This document shows positions 1-9,500 of a DNA stretch of 64,000 nucleotides, in pieces. Origin of the DNA: Helicobacter cappadocius. Its GTDB lineage: Bacteria; Campylobacterota; Campylobacteria; Campylobacterales; Helicobacteraceae. The notes under the pieces are model-generated. The model searched no databases and was not told the origin of the DNA. It was given only the letters and a program-made list of their open reading frames with translations. The stretch's first letter is position 1; every line of letters starts with the position of its first letter. The stretch is taken from NCBI RefSeq assembly GCF_030688855.1, contig NZ_JAUYZK010000007.1, positions 32,939 to 96,938 on the forward strand. Direction: 5' to 3'. Position numbers and translations under genes: made by a program.

Positions 1-1
1 T

Positions 2-574
2 TTTGGTAATGCCAATATCGGTTTGATGGCTACCTTATACAAGGGTGAGACTTTTCGTGTTATCATAGGAGATAATTCTGATATTATCAGCAATATGGCT
101 TTTTATGATTTTAACTCCCAGATGAATTACTTCGGAGGGCATACATTCTTCCTCAATCTTATCACACAGAAAGTTGATGCAGATAAATTTGCTTCTTTTA
201 CTAGTCAGTTCTACTACAGGCTAAATTTGACTCAAAAATACAAATCTAGCCTAGCTGATGCACCTGATTTCAAATTCAAAAACGGTGATGAAGCTGGGGT
301 TAGATTTTTATGGCAGTTTGGAAAAGAAAACTCCTTAGGATTCATAGGTGGAAATGTGGCTTTCAGAGCTGCAGATAGGCTTGATGGAAATAAACCTGAA
401 ATGGTGCTCTATAATGGTCAGGACTATTCTAGTATTGGAGTAGGGTTTTCGCTAGGGGGCAAAAAGGACATCAATGATCACCTAGGCTATAAAATTTCTG
501 TTGATTTTATGAGCTATGCACTTGATTACAATACTTCTACAGTGGGTATAAACTTCGGACTTTATTTCAAATAG
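2..574 (+). CDS. outer membrane beta-barrel protein, 3' part (cut by window edge)
   Basis: The reading frame is open from base 2, so the true start lies before the window; the internal TTG/ATG at 23-28 is not the start. The visible 190 residues alternate hydrophobic and polar residues in short strands with many Gly, Tyr and Phe, and end in 'GINFGLYFK'. This is the look of the last strands of a Gram-negative outer membrane barrel, with an aromatic residue next to the C-terminus as needed for Bam-assisted insertion. Many such proteins exist in Helicobacter, but the family cannot be fixed from the tail alone. It runs convergently into mutY, with only 5 bases between the stops. No role beyond outer membrane location is supported. 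Confidence 0.6.
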   Translation, partial: FGNANIGLMATLYKGETFRVIIGDNSDIISNMAFYDFNSQMNYFGGHTFFLNLITQKVDADKFASFTSQFYYRLNLTQKYKSSLADAPDFKFKNGDEAGVRFLWQFGKENSLGFIGGNVAFRAADRLDGNKPEMVLYNGQDYSSIGVGFSLGGKKDINDHLGYKISVDFMSYALDYNTSTVGINFGLYFK

Positions 575-579
575 TTTTT

Positions 580-1593
580 TTAGATCTGCAACTGCAGGTC
601 TAAAAACTTCTTTTCCCTTATCATATCAAAAACTTTCAAAGTCATAGAACTCATAGGGAGCTTATCAAGCTCTCTAAAATCAAAAAATTCTACCCTCTCT
701 TGTAGATATTGCATATCTGAAATCAAATAAACTTTTACTTTCAATCTATAACGCGTATAAGAATGTCTAAATTCGCCCACAAAAGGAAAACTCAAAATTC
801 CCTCATCTGTAATAGTTTCTACTACTCTAGGAAAATTATAAAGCCCCTTATATAGAGAAATTTCACTTTTTGCTAATGCAATCTTCCCATCAAGCACACA
901 CAAACCTAGATTCAAATCCAAAACCTCATAAGTGATTTTCTTTTTTTGCGTATAAACCAATGGTTCTTGCCATCCCTTGCACCATAGTTGCAAAGGGCAA
1001 ATGACACATTTTGGGGACAATGGCAAACATACCAATGCTCCAATATCTAAAAGTGCCTGATTATGATCAAAGCTATTTTGTTGATTGAGTATCTTTTGAG
1101 CAGCTTCTTGCAACTCATTATTTTTTGGGGATTTAAGTGCAAAAAATCGGCTCAATACCCGTTTGATATTCCCATCTACAAAACTCACCGACTTGCCAAA
1201 TCCAAAACAAGCTATCGCACCAGCAGTATATTCTCCGATACCGGGTAATTTTATAAGTTCTTTTGGATTAGAAGGAAGATATTTTCCACAGATTCTTGCA
1301 GTTTTGAGCATATTTCTAGCTCGTAAATAATACCCTAACCCCCTCCATAAATATAAAACCCTCTCTTCATTTGCCTCTTTCAATGCTTCTAAGCTCGGAA
1401 ACTCGTTTAAAAAAGGCTCATAATATTTTCCTAGCACGGTAGCAACCTGCGTTTGCTGAAGCATAATCTCACTCACATATACCCCATAAGGAGCATTTTC
1501 TCCTTTTAAATTTCTCCATGGCAAATCCTTGCGACCATTTGTTTTATACCACTTCAATATCTCATCATGCACAGATTGTAATGTTTTTGCTTC
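580..1593 (-). CDS. mutY: A/G-specific adenine DNA glycosylase MutY
   Basis: Removes adenine mispaired with 8-oxoguanine or guanine in base excision repair. The N-terminal domain carries 'EIMLQQTQV' with the catalytic Glu, the helix-hairpin-helix 'LPGIGEYTAGAI' and the catalytic Asp in 'FVDGN'. A Cys-x6-Cys-x2-Cys-x5-Cys set (CLPLSPKCVICPLQLWC) binds the 4Fe-4S cluster that separates MutY from plain helix-hairpin-helix enzymes, and a shorter C-terminal MutT-like domain follows. I chose the ATG at 1593 ('MEAKTLQSVHDE') because a GAGA sits just upstream and the family begins near here; the frame is open to 1659, so starts at 1620 or 1659 remain possible. It stands alone between an OMP gene and the divergent metE. 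Confidence 0.93.
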   Translation of the reverse strand, partial: EAKTLQSVHDEILKWYKTNGRKDLPWRNLKGENAPYGVYVSEIMLQQTQVATVLGKYYEPFLNEFPSLEALKEANEERVLYLWRGLGYYLRARNMLKTARICGKYLPSNPKELIKLPGIGEYTAGAIACFGFGKSVSFVDGNIKRVLSRFFALKSPKNNELQEAAQKILNQQNSFDHNQALLDIGALVCLPLSPKCVICPLQLWCKGWQEPLVYTQKKKITYEVLDLNLGLCVLDGKIALAKSEISLYKGLYNFPRVVETITDEGILSFPFVGEFRHSYTRYRLKVKVYLISDMQYLQERVEFFDFRELDKLPMSSMTLKVFDMIREKKFLDLQLQI

Positions 1594-1821
1594 CATATTC
1601 TCTATCTTATGTTTTGACATATCAAAATTATATCTATTTTGTCTATTTGAATCATTCAAATTAGAATTAAAAATTTAACTTTTTATTAATGTTACTTTTA
1701 GTAAAAGTATATCTCTTATCCACTATTTGCGAAGCATTGCAACAAAAAATGATTAGATTTTATTACAAACACATATTGAATTTTCATAAAATATCGAAAA
1801 TTTATTAAAACACAATATGTG

Positions 1822-1827
1822 TATGAT
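1822..1827 (+). promoter_or_regulatory. possible -10 box for metE-metF
   Basis: TATGAT lies 39 bases upstream of the metE ATG in a very AT-rich leader. Helicobacter vegetative promoters often keep only the -10 element, and no clear -35 is seen. The 207-base gap between mutY and metE shows no riboswitch-like fold that I can recognise. A purine-rich AAGGA follows just before the ATG. Confidence 0.35.
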
Positions 1828-1866
1828 AGTATTTAAAACATAAAATTTAAATGCTAAGGATAAAAA

Positions 1867-4113
1867 ATGGGTATCATTGTTGGATTTCCAAGAATCGGCG
1901 AACACCGAGAACTTAAAAAGTCTTTGGAAAGTTTTTGGTCAAATAAAATTTCTGAAAAAGATCTTGAGCAGAGTGCCAAAGAATTGCGTTCTAAGCACTG
2001 GTCGTATCAAAAAAACTTCGAGTATGTGAGCGTGAATGACTTCAGCTTGTATGATAATATGCTAGATTTAGCCTATATGCTTGGAGCGATTCCACAGAGG
2101 TTTAGAAAATTTGAGGGATTAGAACTTTATTTTGGAATGGCTAGAGGCATAAAAGATAGCGTAGCTTGTGAGATGACAAAATGGTTTAATACTAATTATC
2201 ACTATGTCGTCCCAGAACTGAGTGCGAAAGATAACTACAATATCAACATCACAAAAATACAAAACGAATACAAAGAAGCTAAATCCTTAGGCTATCGACC
2301 AAAAATAAACCTCATAGGTCTTTTTACTTTCGTAAGCCTTTCTAAGATTGTCGATGATTCTAGCTTTGAAAATGTATTTGAAAATGTCAAAAATGCTTAT
2401 TTCAAATTGCTTGATAATCTCAAAAGTTTGGATTCCTCAATACTTATACAGTTTGAAGAGCCTATTTTTGCCAGAGGTGAAGACAAAAGATTTTACAGCA
2501 AAATCAAAGATGTTTATAACCAAATCGCAAAAAAAGGATTCAAAACAATCGTAACCACTTATTTTGAACACAGCACAGAGGCCACAGAAATACTCTCTCA
2601 GAGCGATATAGATGGAATTGGGCTGGATTTTTTATACGGGGATAAGAATCTAACCTCCCTAGAAACCATCGCCAAATCTGGTAAAACACTCTATGCAGGG
2701 GTGATTGATGGTAGGAATATTTGGATAGCAGATATTGATGCTAAACTCGAACTGCTACAAAAAATCTCAAGCAAAATTCCTAAAGATAAAATTATCTTAA
2801 GTTCGAGTTGTTCGCTTTTGCACACTCCTTTTAGCAAAGATTCTGAAACAAAAATGAATGCACAAGCACTATCTTGGCTAAGTTTTGCAAAAGAAAAAAT
2901 TCAAGAGCTTGAACTCTTAGAATCACTCTTTAAAAATGGTATCAATCCATCTAATGAAGAAAAATACAAACAAAATAAAGCCATCAATGATGACAGAAAA
3001 AAATCTTCTAAAATAGGCGATGTCAATGTTCAAGAAAAACTCAAAAAACCTCTCAAAACAAACCGAGAAGTAGCCTTTAAAGAGAGAATCAAGCTTCAAC
3101 ACAAGGAGCTAAACTACCCTCTATTGCCCACCACCACAATAGGTTCATTTCCACAAACTCCAGAACTTAGGGCATTAAGACAAAATTTTAAAAAAGAACA
3201 AATCAGCATCGAAGAATATGAAAAAGGAATAAAACACTATATCAACGAATGTGTTGCATTCCAAGAAGAAATCGGTCTTGATGTACTCGTACATGGAGAG
3301 CCTGAACGAAATGATATGGTTGAATATTTTGGCGAACAACTCAAAGGGTTTGTATTCAGTGAAAATGGATGGGTGCAAAGCTATGGTAGTCGGTGTGTCA
3401 AACCCCCTATCATCTATGCTGATGTCAGCAGACCTTCACCAATGACCATAAAATGGGCAACTTATGCACAAAGTCTAACAAAAAAGATAGTCAAAGGAAT
3501 GCTTACAGGTCCTGTTACAATCCTGAATTGGTCGTTTGTTCGCGATGACATTCCTAGGAGCGAAGTATGTAAGCAAATAGCACTAGGAATCGCTGATGAA
3601 ATCGACGATCTGCAAAATGCCAACATCAAGATCATTCAAGTAGATGAAGCAGCTTTTAAAGAAGGTTATCCTCTGCGAAAAGAAAATATCAAAACCTATG
3701 AAAAATGGGCATTGGAGTGTTTCAAAATCTCAACAAGTATTGCAAAACCGCAAACACAAATCCATACCCATATGTGTTATAGCGAATTCAACGACATCAT
3801 TAAAACTATCGAGGATCTTGATGCAGATGTCATCAGTATCGAAACTGCTAGAAGTGGAAATGAACTGTTGAAAATTTTCGCTCAAGTAGGGTATTCTCAT
3901 GAAGTAGGTCCGGGTGTATATGATATCCACAGCCCAAGAATCCCTACTCAAGAGGAAATTATTCATCAGATAAAACTCCTACTTGAAGTATTGCCAAAAG
4001 AACAGCTATGGATAAATCCTGATTGTGGGCTAAAAACTAGAAAATGGGAAGAAGTCAAACCATCTCTAAAAAACCTCGTGTTAGCCACAAAACACATCAG
4101 AGAAAATGCTTAA
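1867..4113 (+). CDS. metE: cobalamin-independent methionine synthase MetE
   Basis: Transfers the methyl group of 5-methyltetrahydropteroyl-triglutamate to homocysteine to make methionine, without B12. At 748 residues it has the usual two-barrel length. The N-terminal start 'GFPRIGEHRELKKSLE' and the C-terminal 'LPTTTIGSFPQT' are typical. The zinc/homocysteine site is visible as H635-x-C637 in 'HTHMCYSEF' and C720 in 'NPDCGLKTR'. The ATG is preceded by AAGGATAAAA. metF follows after 9 bases, so the two form an operon that makes the methyl donor and uses it. Campylobacter jejuni carries the same metE-metF pair; I do not recall this pair in H. pylori. Confidence 0.96.
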   Translation: MGIIVGFPRIGEHRELKKSLESFWSNKISEKDLEQSAKELRSKHWSYQKNFEYVSVNDFSLYDNMLDLAYMLGAIPQRFRKFEGLELYFGMARGIKDSVACEMTKWFNTNYHYVVPELSAKDNYNINITKIQNEYKEAKSLGYRPKINLIGLFTFVSLSKIVDDSSFENVFENVKNAYFKLLDNLKSLDSSILIQFEEPIFARGEDKRFYSKIKDVYNQIAKKGFKTIVTTYFEHSTEATEILSQSDIDGIGLDFLYGDKNLTSLETIAKSGKTLYAGVIDGRNIWIADIDAKLELLQKISSKIPKDKIILSSSCSLLHTPFSKDSETKMNAQALSWLSFAKEKIQELELLESLFKNGINPSNEEKYKQNKAINDDRKKSSKIGDVNVQEKLKKPLKTNREVAFKERIKLQHKELNYPLLPTTTIGSFPQTPELRALRQNFKKEQISIEEYEKGIKHYINECVAFQEEIGLDVLVHGEPERNDMVEYFGEQLKGFVFSENGWVQSYGSRCVKPPIIYADVSRPSPMTIKWATYAQSLTKKIVKGMLTGPVTILNWSFVRDDIPRSEVCKQIALGIADEIDDLQNANIKIIQVDEAAFKEGYPLRKENIKTYEKWALECFKISTSIAKPQTQIHTHMCYSEFNDIIKTIEDLDADVISIETARSGNELLKIFAQVGYSHEVGPGVYDIHSPRIPTQEEIIHQIKLLLEVLPKEQLWINPDCGLKTRKWEEVKPSLKNLVLATKHIRENA

Positions 4114-4122
4114 GGAAAAAAG

Positions 4123-5019
4123 ATGATAGAGGAATGTGTTCATAAGCTCTTAAATACAAAGTTTCTTAGCTATGAAATCAATCCTCCAAAAGCATCACAG
4201 ATAGGAGAGGAACTGCTAGAGAAGCTAGGAAATTGGGATGGATTTGATGCAATTATATGCACGGACGCCCCACTAGCGAGATTTAGACACTCTCCCATAC
4301 TTAGTGCTATCAAACTCCAAAATACTCTAAAAAAACCTGTCATTGCTACCTTAAATATGAGAGATAGGAATTCTATAGCACTGCAAGGGGATATTTTAGG
4401 TGCGAATGAATTTGATGTAAGAATGTTCCTCACCCTCACAGGCGACCCTATCAAGCTTGGAGATCAGCCTGAATCAAAAGGCGTTTTTGAGGGCAACAGT
4501 TCATTATTGGTAGAAATCATCAAAAACTTCAACCAAAACAAAGACTTGAACCAAAATCCTATCAAAGGAAATATAAAACCAATCTACCCTTTTGGTGTTA
4601 TCAACTCGCACTCAAACAACCTCCTAAGCCTAAAAAATAAAATGCGCCGCAAGATAAAATCAGGTATCCTGGCTCTATTTACCCAGCCAGTATATGACAT
4701 AGAAAATGCAAAATATCTCTTAGAATTCTGTGAAGAAATAAACAGAGAGCTTCAAACAAACGCAAAGCTTGTCTTTGGATACTTCCCTATCCTCAAATAT
4801 AAGACTGCACAGTTTCTCTACTCAAAATTACCCGGTGTTTTTGTGCCTCAAATATGGCTAGAAAAGCTAGAAAAGGCTCATCAAAAAGGAGAAGAAGAGG
4901 AAGAAAAAGTAGGCTTTGAACTGAGCAAAGAACTCTTCAAAAAACTCTATGACACTCACCATAAAATCCATTTTATGAATTCTAACAAAATCGACCTAGC
5001 AAAAAAAATACTGTCTTAA
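4123..5019 (+). CDS. metF: 5,10-methylenetetrahydrofolate reductase family protein MetF
   Basis: Predicted to reduce methylene-THF to methyl-THF with FAD, supplying MetE encoded just upstream. The 298 residues match the length of bacterial MetF. The opening 'FLSYEINPPK' matches the family's 'F E x x P P K' strand, followed by 'TLTGDPIKLGDQP' where the family has its 'L x G D P' flavin-contact segment, and 'ILALFTQPVYD' where the family has its 'TQ-(F/P)-x-(F/Y)-D' motif. It is divergent from E. coli MetF, so the family is safer than the exact activity. AAGGAAAAAAG precedes the ATG. The gene ends about 40 bases before a degenerate OMP gene on the other strand. Confidence 0.8.
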   Translation: MIEECVHKLLNTKFLSYEINPPKASQIGEELLEKLGNWDGFDAIICTDAPLARFRHSPILSAIKLQNTLKKPVIATLNMRDRNSIALQGDILGANEFDVRMFLTLTGDPIKLGDQPESKGVFEGNSSLLVEIIKNFNQNKDLNQNPIKGNIKPIYPFGVINSHSNNLLSLKNKMRRKIKSGILALFTQPVYDIENAKYLLEFCEEINRELQTNAKLVFGYFPILKYKTAQFLYSKLPGVFVPQIWLEKLEKAHQKGEEEEEKVGFELSKELFKKLYDTHHKIHFMNSNKIDLAKKILS

Positions 5020-5061
5020 AAAATCAAAATTTGATTAATGCCATAGTGCTATTCCCAAATT

Positions 5062-5733
5062 CTAAAATATGAACTTATAACCGAACATAAATGGGAGAGG
5101 GTGATAGATATGAGGTAAATCACTACTGCCATTAGCACCTAGATTTACAATAAAAATGGTATTTTAGATATAACTTCCATTCTATGATGTTGAGATAAAA
5201 ACAAAGAAATCCCGATTTGAGCTGAAGCGGCTGACAAAATAGCAAATGTTGATCCATTTTTATTTAAAAGCTCATCATCTGAATAAATGATATTCACCCC
5301 TCCTTCAACTCCACCAAAGAACCCTAAACTATTGTTTCCGAACTTTGATGGCATCTAGCAATAAATCCAATCCTAGATTAGCTCCTATGATACTAGAAGG
5401 GTATTTTATGAGATTATTACTTTGATTGACAAGTGTAGTTCTTCCATATCCTCCTGCTAGAAACCATCTGAAACCTACATAGTTATTCTTATCAAAATGA
5501 TGTTCTGTCCCTAGATTGATATCAAAGAGATAGCCATTACCTAAGTAGGCATTTTTTGTAAAAGATCCAGGTGTTACTATTGTGTTTGTTCCTGTATATG
5601 TAGTTTTATCTTCTGTCTTCACATCTACTTTATCCATAGAATATCCCCCATCAATTCCTAAGAAGAACCTAGCATTAGCTAAGCTAGTGAGTGAAGATAA
5701 AACAAGCAAGATTGCTAATAGATTCTTTTTCAT
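5062..5733 (-). pseudogene. frameshifted small beta-barrel OMP (paralogue copy 1)
   Basis: An intact signal peptide ('MKKNLLAILLVLSSLTSLANA') and about 125 residues match the neighbour at 5759-6403 almost residue for residue. The frame then breaks near 5343: one extra A changes 'ATCAAG' to 'ATCAAAG', which gives a stop after 'IKVRKQ'. The sequence continues in the next frame ('SKFGNNSLGFFGG') down to about 5158, where a second shift in a T-run is needed to reach the conserved ending 'MFGYKFIF' and a stop at 5062. AGGAAG precedes the ATG, so expression of a truncated peptide is possible. Two separate shifts not in long homopolymers argue for decay rather than phase switching. An assembly error is less likely but not excluded. 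Confidence 0.8.
5437..5691. repeat. direct repeat, copy 1 (partner 6104-6358)
   Basis: About 255 bases of the OMP pseudogene are nearly identical, with only scattered differences (for example around 5504-5516), to the same coding segment of the neighbouring OMP gene, at a constant offset of 667 bases in the same orientation. Such a pair can recombine, deleting one copy or exchanging sequence by gene conversion. A more diverged third copy lies beyond the haemagglutinin gene at 12350-13021. Confidence 0.8.
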
Positions 5734-5758
5734 TTGAAATACTTCCTAATTATCAAAC

Positions 5759-6403
5759 TTAGAACACATACTTATAGCCAAGCATAAATTGGAGGGGCTT
5801 GTAGATATTTTCATCTCCATTCAGAGTATATACAGGTATTTTTGTAATAAACTCTATTCTATGATGATCTGCTAGGAATAATGAGAGACCTATACGAGCT
5901 CTAGCTTGAATTTCGGGCGTATCAAAAATAACAGTATCTTTTTGCATACTAAAAACATTCAACCCTGTAGCCTCAATCCCACCAAATAACCCCACACTAT
6001 TATTACCAAACTTGATCACATCTAATAACAAATCCAATCCTAGATTAGCTTCTATGATAGAAGAAGGGTATTTTATAAGATTGTTGCTTTGATTGATAAG
6101 AGTGGTTCTTCCATATCCTCCTGCTAGAAACCATCTGAAACCTACATAGTTATTCTTATCAAAATGATGCTCAGTTCCTAGATTGATATCAAAGAGATAG
6201 CCATTACCTAAGTAGGCATTTTTTGTAAAAGATCCAGGTGTTACTATTGTGTTTGTTCCTGTATATGTAGTTTTATCTTCTGTCTTCACATCTACTTTAT
6301 CCATAGAATATCCCCCATCAATTCCTAAGAAGAACCTAGCATTAGCTAAGCTAGTGAGCATTGATAGAGTAAGCAAGAGTGTTAATAATAGATTCTTTTT
6401 CAT
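5759..6403 (-). CDS. small outer membrane beta-barrel protein (paralogue copy 2)
   Basis: The protein has 214 residues with a signal peptide ending 'SLANA', then 'RFFLGIDGGYSMDK' and repeated amphipathic strands, closing with 'LGYKYVF' as expected for a barrel inserted by the Bam machinery. I start it at the ATG at 6403, which is preceded by TTAGGAG, rather than at the longer in-frame start at 6481, which would bury the signal peptide. It is the only fully intact member of the three-copy family here: copy 1 is frameshifted and copy 3 lacks an ATG. It is divergent from the haemagglutinin gene. The family is common in Helicobacter as uncharacterised OMPs; function unknown. Confidence 0.75.
   Translation of the reverse strand: MKKNLLLTLLLTLSMLTSLANARFFLGIDGGYSMDKVDVKTEDKTTYTGTNTIVTPGSFTKNAYLGNGYLFDINLGTEHHFDKNNYVGFRWFLAGGYGRTTLINQSNNLIKYPSSIIEANLGLDLLLDVIKFGNNSVGLFGGIEATGLNVFSMQKDTVIFDTPEIQARARIGLSLFLADHHRIEFITKIPVYTLNGDENIYKPLQFMLGYKYVF
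6104..6358. repeat. direct repeat, copy 2 (partner 5437-5691)
   Basis: Near-identical partner of the repeat in the adjacent OMP pseudogene, same orientation, offset 667 bases. Identity spans 'RFFLGIDGG...' to 'FLAGGYGRTT' of the barrel and falls off in the signal peptide and in the C-terminal half, which suggests recent local gene conversion. Confidence 0.8.
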
Positions 6404-6563
6404 TTGATAACTCCTAATTGGGATTTTAAATTTTAAATCACTTGGAATTATATCGGAATTGAGAGAAAAATATTTAGTCATTATTTTTAATAATAATTTA
6501 ATAATTATTTATCTATAATTGACAAAGTTGATTTTGAATATAAACTATTTTGGAGGCTTAGTT

Positions 6564-9500
6564 ATGTTTTTCTCACATTTCATTAAACAATCCATATCTA
6601 TTTTAATAACATTCTCACTTTTGTCTTCTCAAACACTTTTAGCCATTGAAAACATCCCTACTCCAAACATAACTAATAATCCATCTAATATTCAAACTCC
6701 TCCTAACACTCCTAATGCTAATACAGCAAAGAATATCACTCCTCCTATCATCATAGACACCTCCATTACCCCTAACAATCCTAGCTTAGATAAAGCTAGA
6801 AATAACATTGATATTGTCAATATCTCTACTCCTAATGATGCTGGAATCTCTAATAATTATTTCAAAGAATTCAATGTTTCTAAAAGTGGATTAATATTTA
6901 ATAATTCAAAAGATTTGATAACTTCTACAGAATTAGCAGGACTTATCAATGGTAATAGCCATCTTAAAGACAAAGAAGCTTCTTTGATACTCAATCAAAT
7001 CACAGGCAATCATATTTCAGAACTACTAGGCTATATGGAAATAGCAGGTAAGAGTGCAGATCTCATTATTGCTAATCCTAATGGAATTTCTTGTAATGGA
7101 TGTGGATTTATCAATAGCTCTTCTGCTACACTCACTACAGGAAGTATTTCTTTAGAAGAACTCAATCGTTTAAATGATCTAAGGGATTTAAGCAAACATC
7201 TCAATATGATGGTGCAAAGAGGACATATCAACATAGAAGCATTAAATGCTTCTAATATTCCTACTTTAAATATCATAGCTCAATCACTCTCTGTTAATAA
7301 AAACTTACTAACAAACAAACTCAATATCATCTTAGGAAATAACAAAGTAGGGATAGATATATCTAAGAATGCTTCCATTCTTCTATATGAACCTGTAGAG
7401 ATTCCTATAGATTCATATAATATTAATGATAATGATTCAAACAATCAATCAAATATAAATGATTCTAATGATTCAGATAATCATTTAAATTCAATTAATG
7501 ATCCAAACCATACAAAAGAAGATAAAGCAACATCTAAAACCAAAACAGCTTTGGCTTTAGATGTTGCTTATCTAGGTTCTATCCTCTCTCGCTCTATTTA
7601 TCTAGTAGCGACTACTGAAGGAATAGGAGTGAAGAATAGTGGAAGAATCGCTACTATTGCATCAGAGCAAGAAGGAGATGGGGGATTTGTTATCAATGTC
7701 AATGGTAAAGTAGAGATAGCTAAAGCTAAAGAAGCTTATGAAGCTTACAAACAAGAACAAGAGAGAATCAAAGAATTACAAGCTAGTAATGATATAAGTA
7801 ATAAGAATTCAAATGTTAGTAACAATAATTCAATCAGTTCTAATAATGATGATTTGAATATGAGAAATTCAAATAGCCTCAATGATAACAATCACTCTAA
7901 TATAAATGATACTAATACCAATACAGCAAACATATTCAATATCAACTCAAACCACACCATCTTAGATACTCCAACAGATACTTTTATTCCTCCTTCAATA
8001 CTAGCATCTAAAGACCTCTCTATCACTGCAAAAGAACTAGAGAATCACTCTATTATCTCTAGCAATGGAGATTTAGATATCAAAGCAGAGAGTGTGAATA
8101 ATCTAGGGAGTTTAAAGTTAGAGAAGGTGATCATCAAAAGAGAACATCATAATAGTTGGTGTGCAGATGAAAGCAAAGGAACTAGAGATTGTGGATCTGA
8201 TACCAATCACACCACTTATGATTATGATAAAACCATCACAGAAGATAGGCTCAAAGCAAACACTTATGATCCTGCTATCATCACTGCTAAAAACATTCAT
8301 ATCAAAGCAGAGAATCTCACTAATGATACAGCTATCCTTTCTGCAGAAGATAAGCTTAGCTTAGAAGTAACTAATATTGTCAATACACAACCTATTCCTA
8401 AGAGAGTGATAAAGAAGGTAGGGGTAGAGAGACATTATGATAGACACGGAGGATATTGTGGAGGCAGAATGTTTGGGTTTGGAAAACACGATTGGAATTG
8501 TCATAGTCATACCGACACTTATGATTACACACCCTCTGCTAGTATCTCCTCTATCTCCTTAGATCTCCCTAGCATTGATACCCACTCTATCCTCTCTAAC
8601 TCTGAAACCATAAACAAGCAAACCCTCTCATTAAATCCTATCTCTTATGTAATAGAAACAAATCCTCTCTACATTACTAAAGATACTTTCATCTCTACTA
8701 GAACCTTTCAATCCTATCTCTATGATAGTTTTATTCCTTCTCATCCTCTAGCAGATATAAGAGGAATGATAGATTCTATCAACAAGAATACACAAGATTC
8801 TATCAAATATCAATTCTCATTGAATAGAAATGATTTAGCTAATCTAAATAGTTTTAATAATCCAAACAATCTAACTAATTCAAACATTTTTAGCAATTCA
8901 AGCAATCTAAATAACTTCAATAAGCTAAGCAATTTAAATAATTCAAACAATGCTTTAGCATTGAATAACAAAGATGATTTCAATCATACTTCTTATAACA
9001 ACAAAAACAATGAAAACCTATACACAGATGATTCTATCATTTCAGATCAAAATAATTCTAACACTCTAGCTTACTTAGATTCTAACTCCAATGATTCTAA
9101 AGACTCTAGTTTAAATAAGACTTCCAACTCCAAATCATCTAAAACTAACTCTAGCTCATCTGATTTATCTAACACTTCCAAATCCAAAGATGATTCCAAC
9201 TCTTCCAATTCCAAATCCAACTCTAAAACTTCTTTAGCTGGTGCTATCACATCAGGAATCTATGGCAAAGACATTTCTTTGATTTCTACTCACACCAAAA
9301 ACTCTTCTAACATCAAAGGAAATAAAGTCTCTATCAACTCTAAATTCCTCCTCAATCAAAACGGAACTATTGTCGCTAATAACCCTAGCAAAAGTGAAAC
9401 TAACACTCCAGACAACTCTCTAGCTAATGTAGATAGCACAGCAGGGAATTTTCTCATCTCTGGAGAATCTTTTAAAAGCATCAGTTCCACCATCAAAGCT

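Noticed and set aside
8830..9240. Asn/Ser repeats in the haemagglutinin gene as a possible CRISPR or satellite array
   Set aside because: The repeats are codon-level low complexity within one open frame with irregular unit length, with no identical spacers or repeats.
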